From positions 1-14,468 of the forward strand of contig CATXJC010000046.1 of NCBI GenBank assembly GCA_958369755.1: DNA of 14,468 bases, read 5' to 3'. The translations under genes were made by a program, and so were the position numbers. A model generated the notes under the pieces. The model saw only the letters and a program-made list of their open reading frames with translations. It did not search any database and was not told where the DNA came from. How positions within the stretch are numbered: position 1 is the first letter of the stretch; every line of letters starts with the position of its first letter. Shown here in pieces: positions 14,127 through 14,468 of the stretch. The stretch is from an uncultured Prevotella sp. (GTDB taxonomy: Bacteria; Bacteroidota; Bacteroidia; Bacteroidales; Bacteroidaceae).

Positions 14127-14468
14127 GGCTTCGCTTGATTTTCTTCATAATTTGCCTTTTTGCCGACTGCAATCCTGGTGAGAGAACCTCTTGTTCCAGC
14201 ATATCCAATGCCATTCTTAACTCTTCGAGGAGTTCGGGATAGTACTTCATCTGCTCGTAGGCGAGCTTCATGCAGTAGCAGCGGATGGCGTAGGGCTGTG
14301 AACAGGCGGTAATCTTGGCGATGCAGAAATCGATGAAATCGGAGCGGAGTGATTCTTCCTCGAAAGGCTGACGGAGAAGAAGATTGAGCATCAGGCGGCG
14401 CTTGGTCTCATTCTTCTCTACGAGAACCCTATCTATCAAGTTATCGTGCTTCTGAAAGAGCCACGAGT
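14107..14468 (-). CDS. Hypothetical helical (HEAT-like) protein, 3' part only
   Basis: The frame is open to the window edge, so the gene's start lies to the right; the TTG at 14439 is internal, preceded in frame by SWLFQKHDN. About 119 residues are visible, ending KRSLGKFGK. The sequence is almost all amphipathic helix, including DFCIAKITACSQPYAIRCYC and YYPELLEELRMALDMLEQE, and ends with a basic helix (SAKRQIMKKIKRSL). Its pattern recalls small HEAT-like Bacteroidales proteins of unknown function, in which a YPEL-ELR helix is followed by a basic tail; that link is from memory. No catalytic motif is visible. No terminator is seen before the next gene, whose promoter overlaps this gene's last codons. 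Its coding sequence looks more GC-rich than the PUL genes. Confidence 0.65.
   Translation of the reverse strand, partial: SWLFQKHDNLIDRVLVEKNETKRRLMLNLLLRQPFEEESLRSDFIDFCIAKITACSQPYAIRCYCMKLAYEQMKYYPELLEELRMALDMLEQEVLSPGLQSAKRQIMKKIKRSLGKFGK

Overview
The window looks like Bacteroidota DNA, most likely a gut or oral Bacteroidales of the Prevotella/Segatella type. The evidence is an adjacent SusC/SusD pair, a hybrid two-component regulator, Bacteroidetes-type lipoprotein signals, and promoters built on the TAnnTTTG -7 box with a TTG-type -33 box 19 to 21 bases upstream. Genes generally lack a clear Shine-Dalgarno sequence. Every convincing gene is on the minus strand, so transcription runs right to left. 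The genus is inferred, not proven.

From right to left: a partial helical (HEAT-like) hypothetical protein runs off the right edge (14468-14107). Next is a small 53-residue gene overlapping the remnant of a second, truncated gene (about 14063-13779). The core is a polysaccharide utilisation locus (PUL). A hybrid two-component sensor/regulator (13688-9804) is followed by a promoter and four genes in a row: a GH53 endo-beta-1,4-galactanase lipoprotein (9690-8188), a SusC-type TonB-dependent transporter (8173-5147), a SusD-type binding lipoprotein (5133-3529) and a GH16 beta-glycanase lipoprotein (3467-2499). A perfect 10-bp hairpin followed by a T-rich run separates susD from the GH16 gene.

Left of the PUL is about 1.05 kb without a credible gene (1447-2498) but packed with short repeats: two 44-bp units containing a 20-bp palindrome, an array of five units at an exact 22-bp period, twelve copies of CTCTTCAC/GTGAAGAG folded into a long inverted repeat, and two further hairpins. 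Then comes a Fic-family protein with an N-terminal VbhA-like antitoxin segment and a C-terminal winged helix (1446-310). After it lies a 255-bp spacer holding a plus-strand promoter with no matching gene and three copies of a 12-bp box. At the left edge is the first 18 codons of an exported protein.

How the PUL likely works (family knowledge plus inference): the periplasmic propellers of the regulator bind an oligosaccharide of the target glycan, phosphotransfer activates its AraC-type domain, and this switches on the GH53-susC-susD-GH16 operon. GH53 cuts beta-1,4-galactan (type I arabinogalactan/pectic galactan), SusD captures the fragments and SusC imports them. The exact role of GH16 is open. 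No exo-acting beta-galactosidase and no SusE-like surface protein is present in the window, so end-stage degradation must be encoded elsewhere. I see no IS element, phage gene, tRNA, rRNA or CRISPR array.
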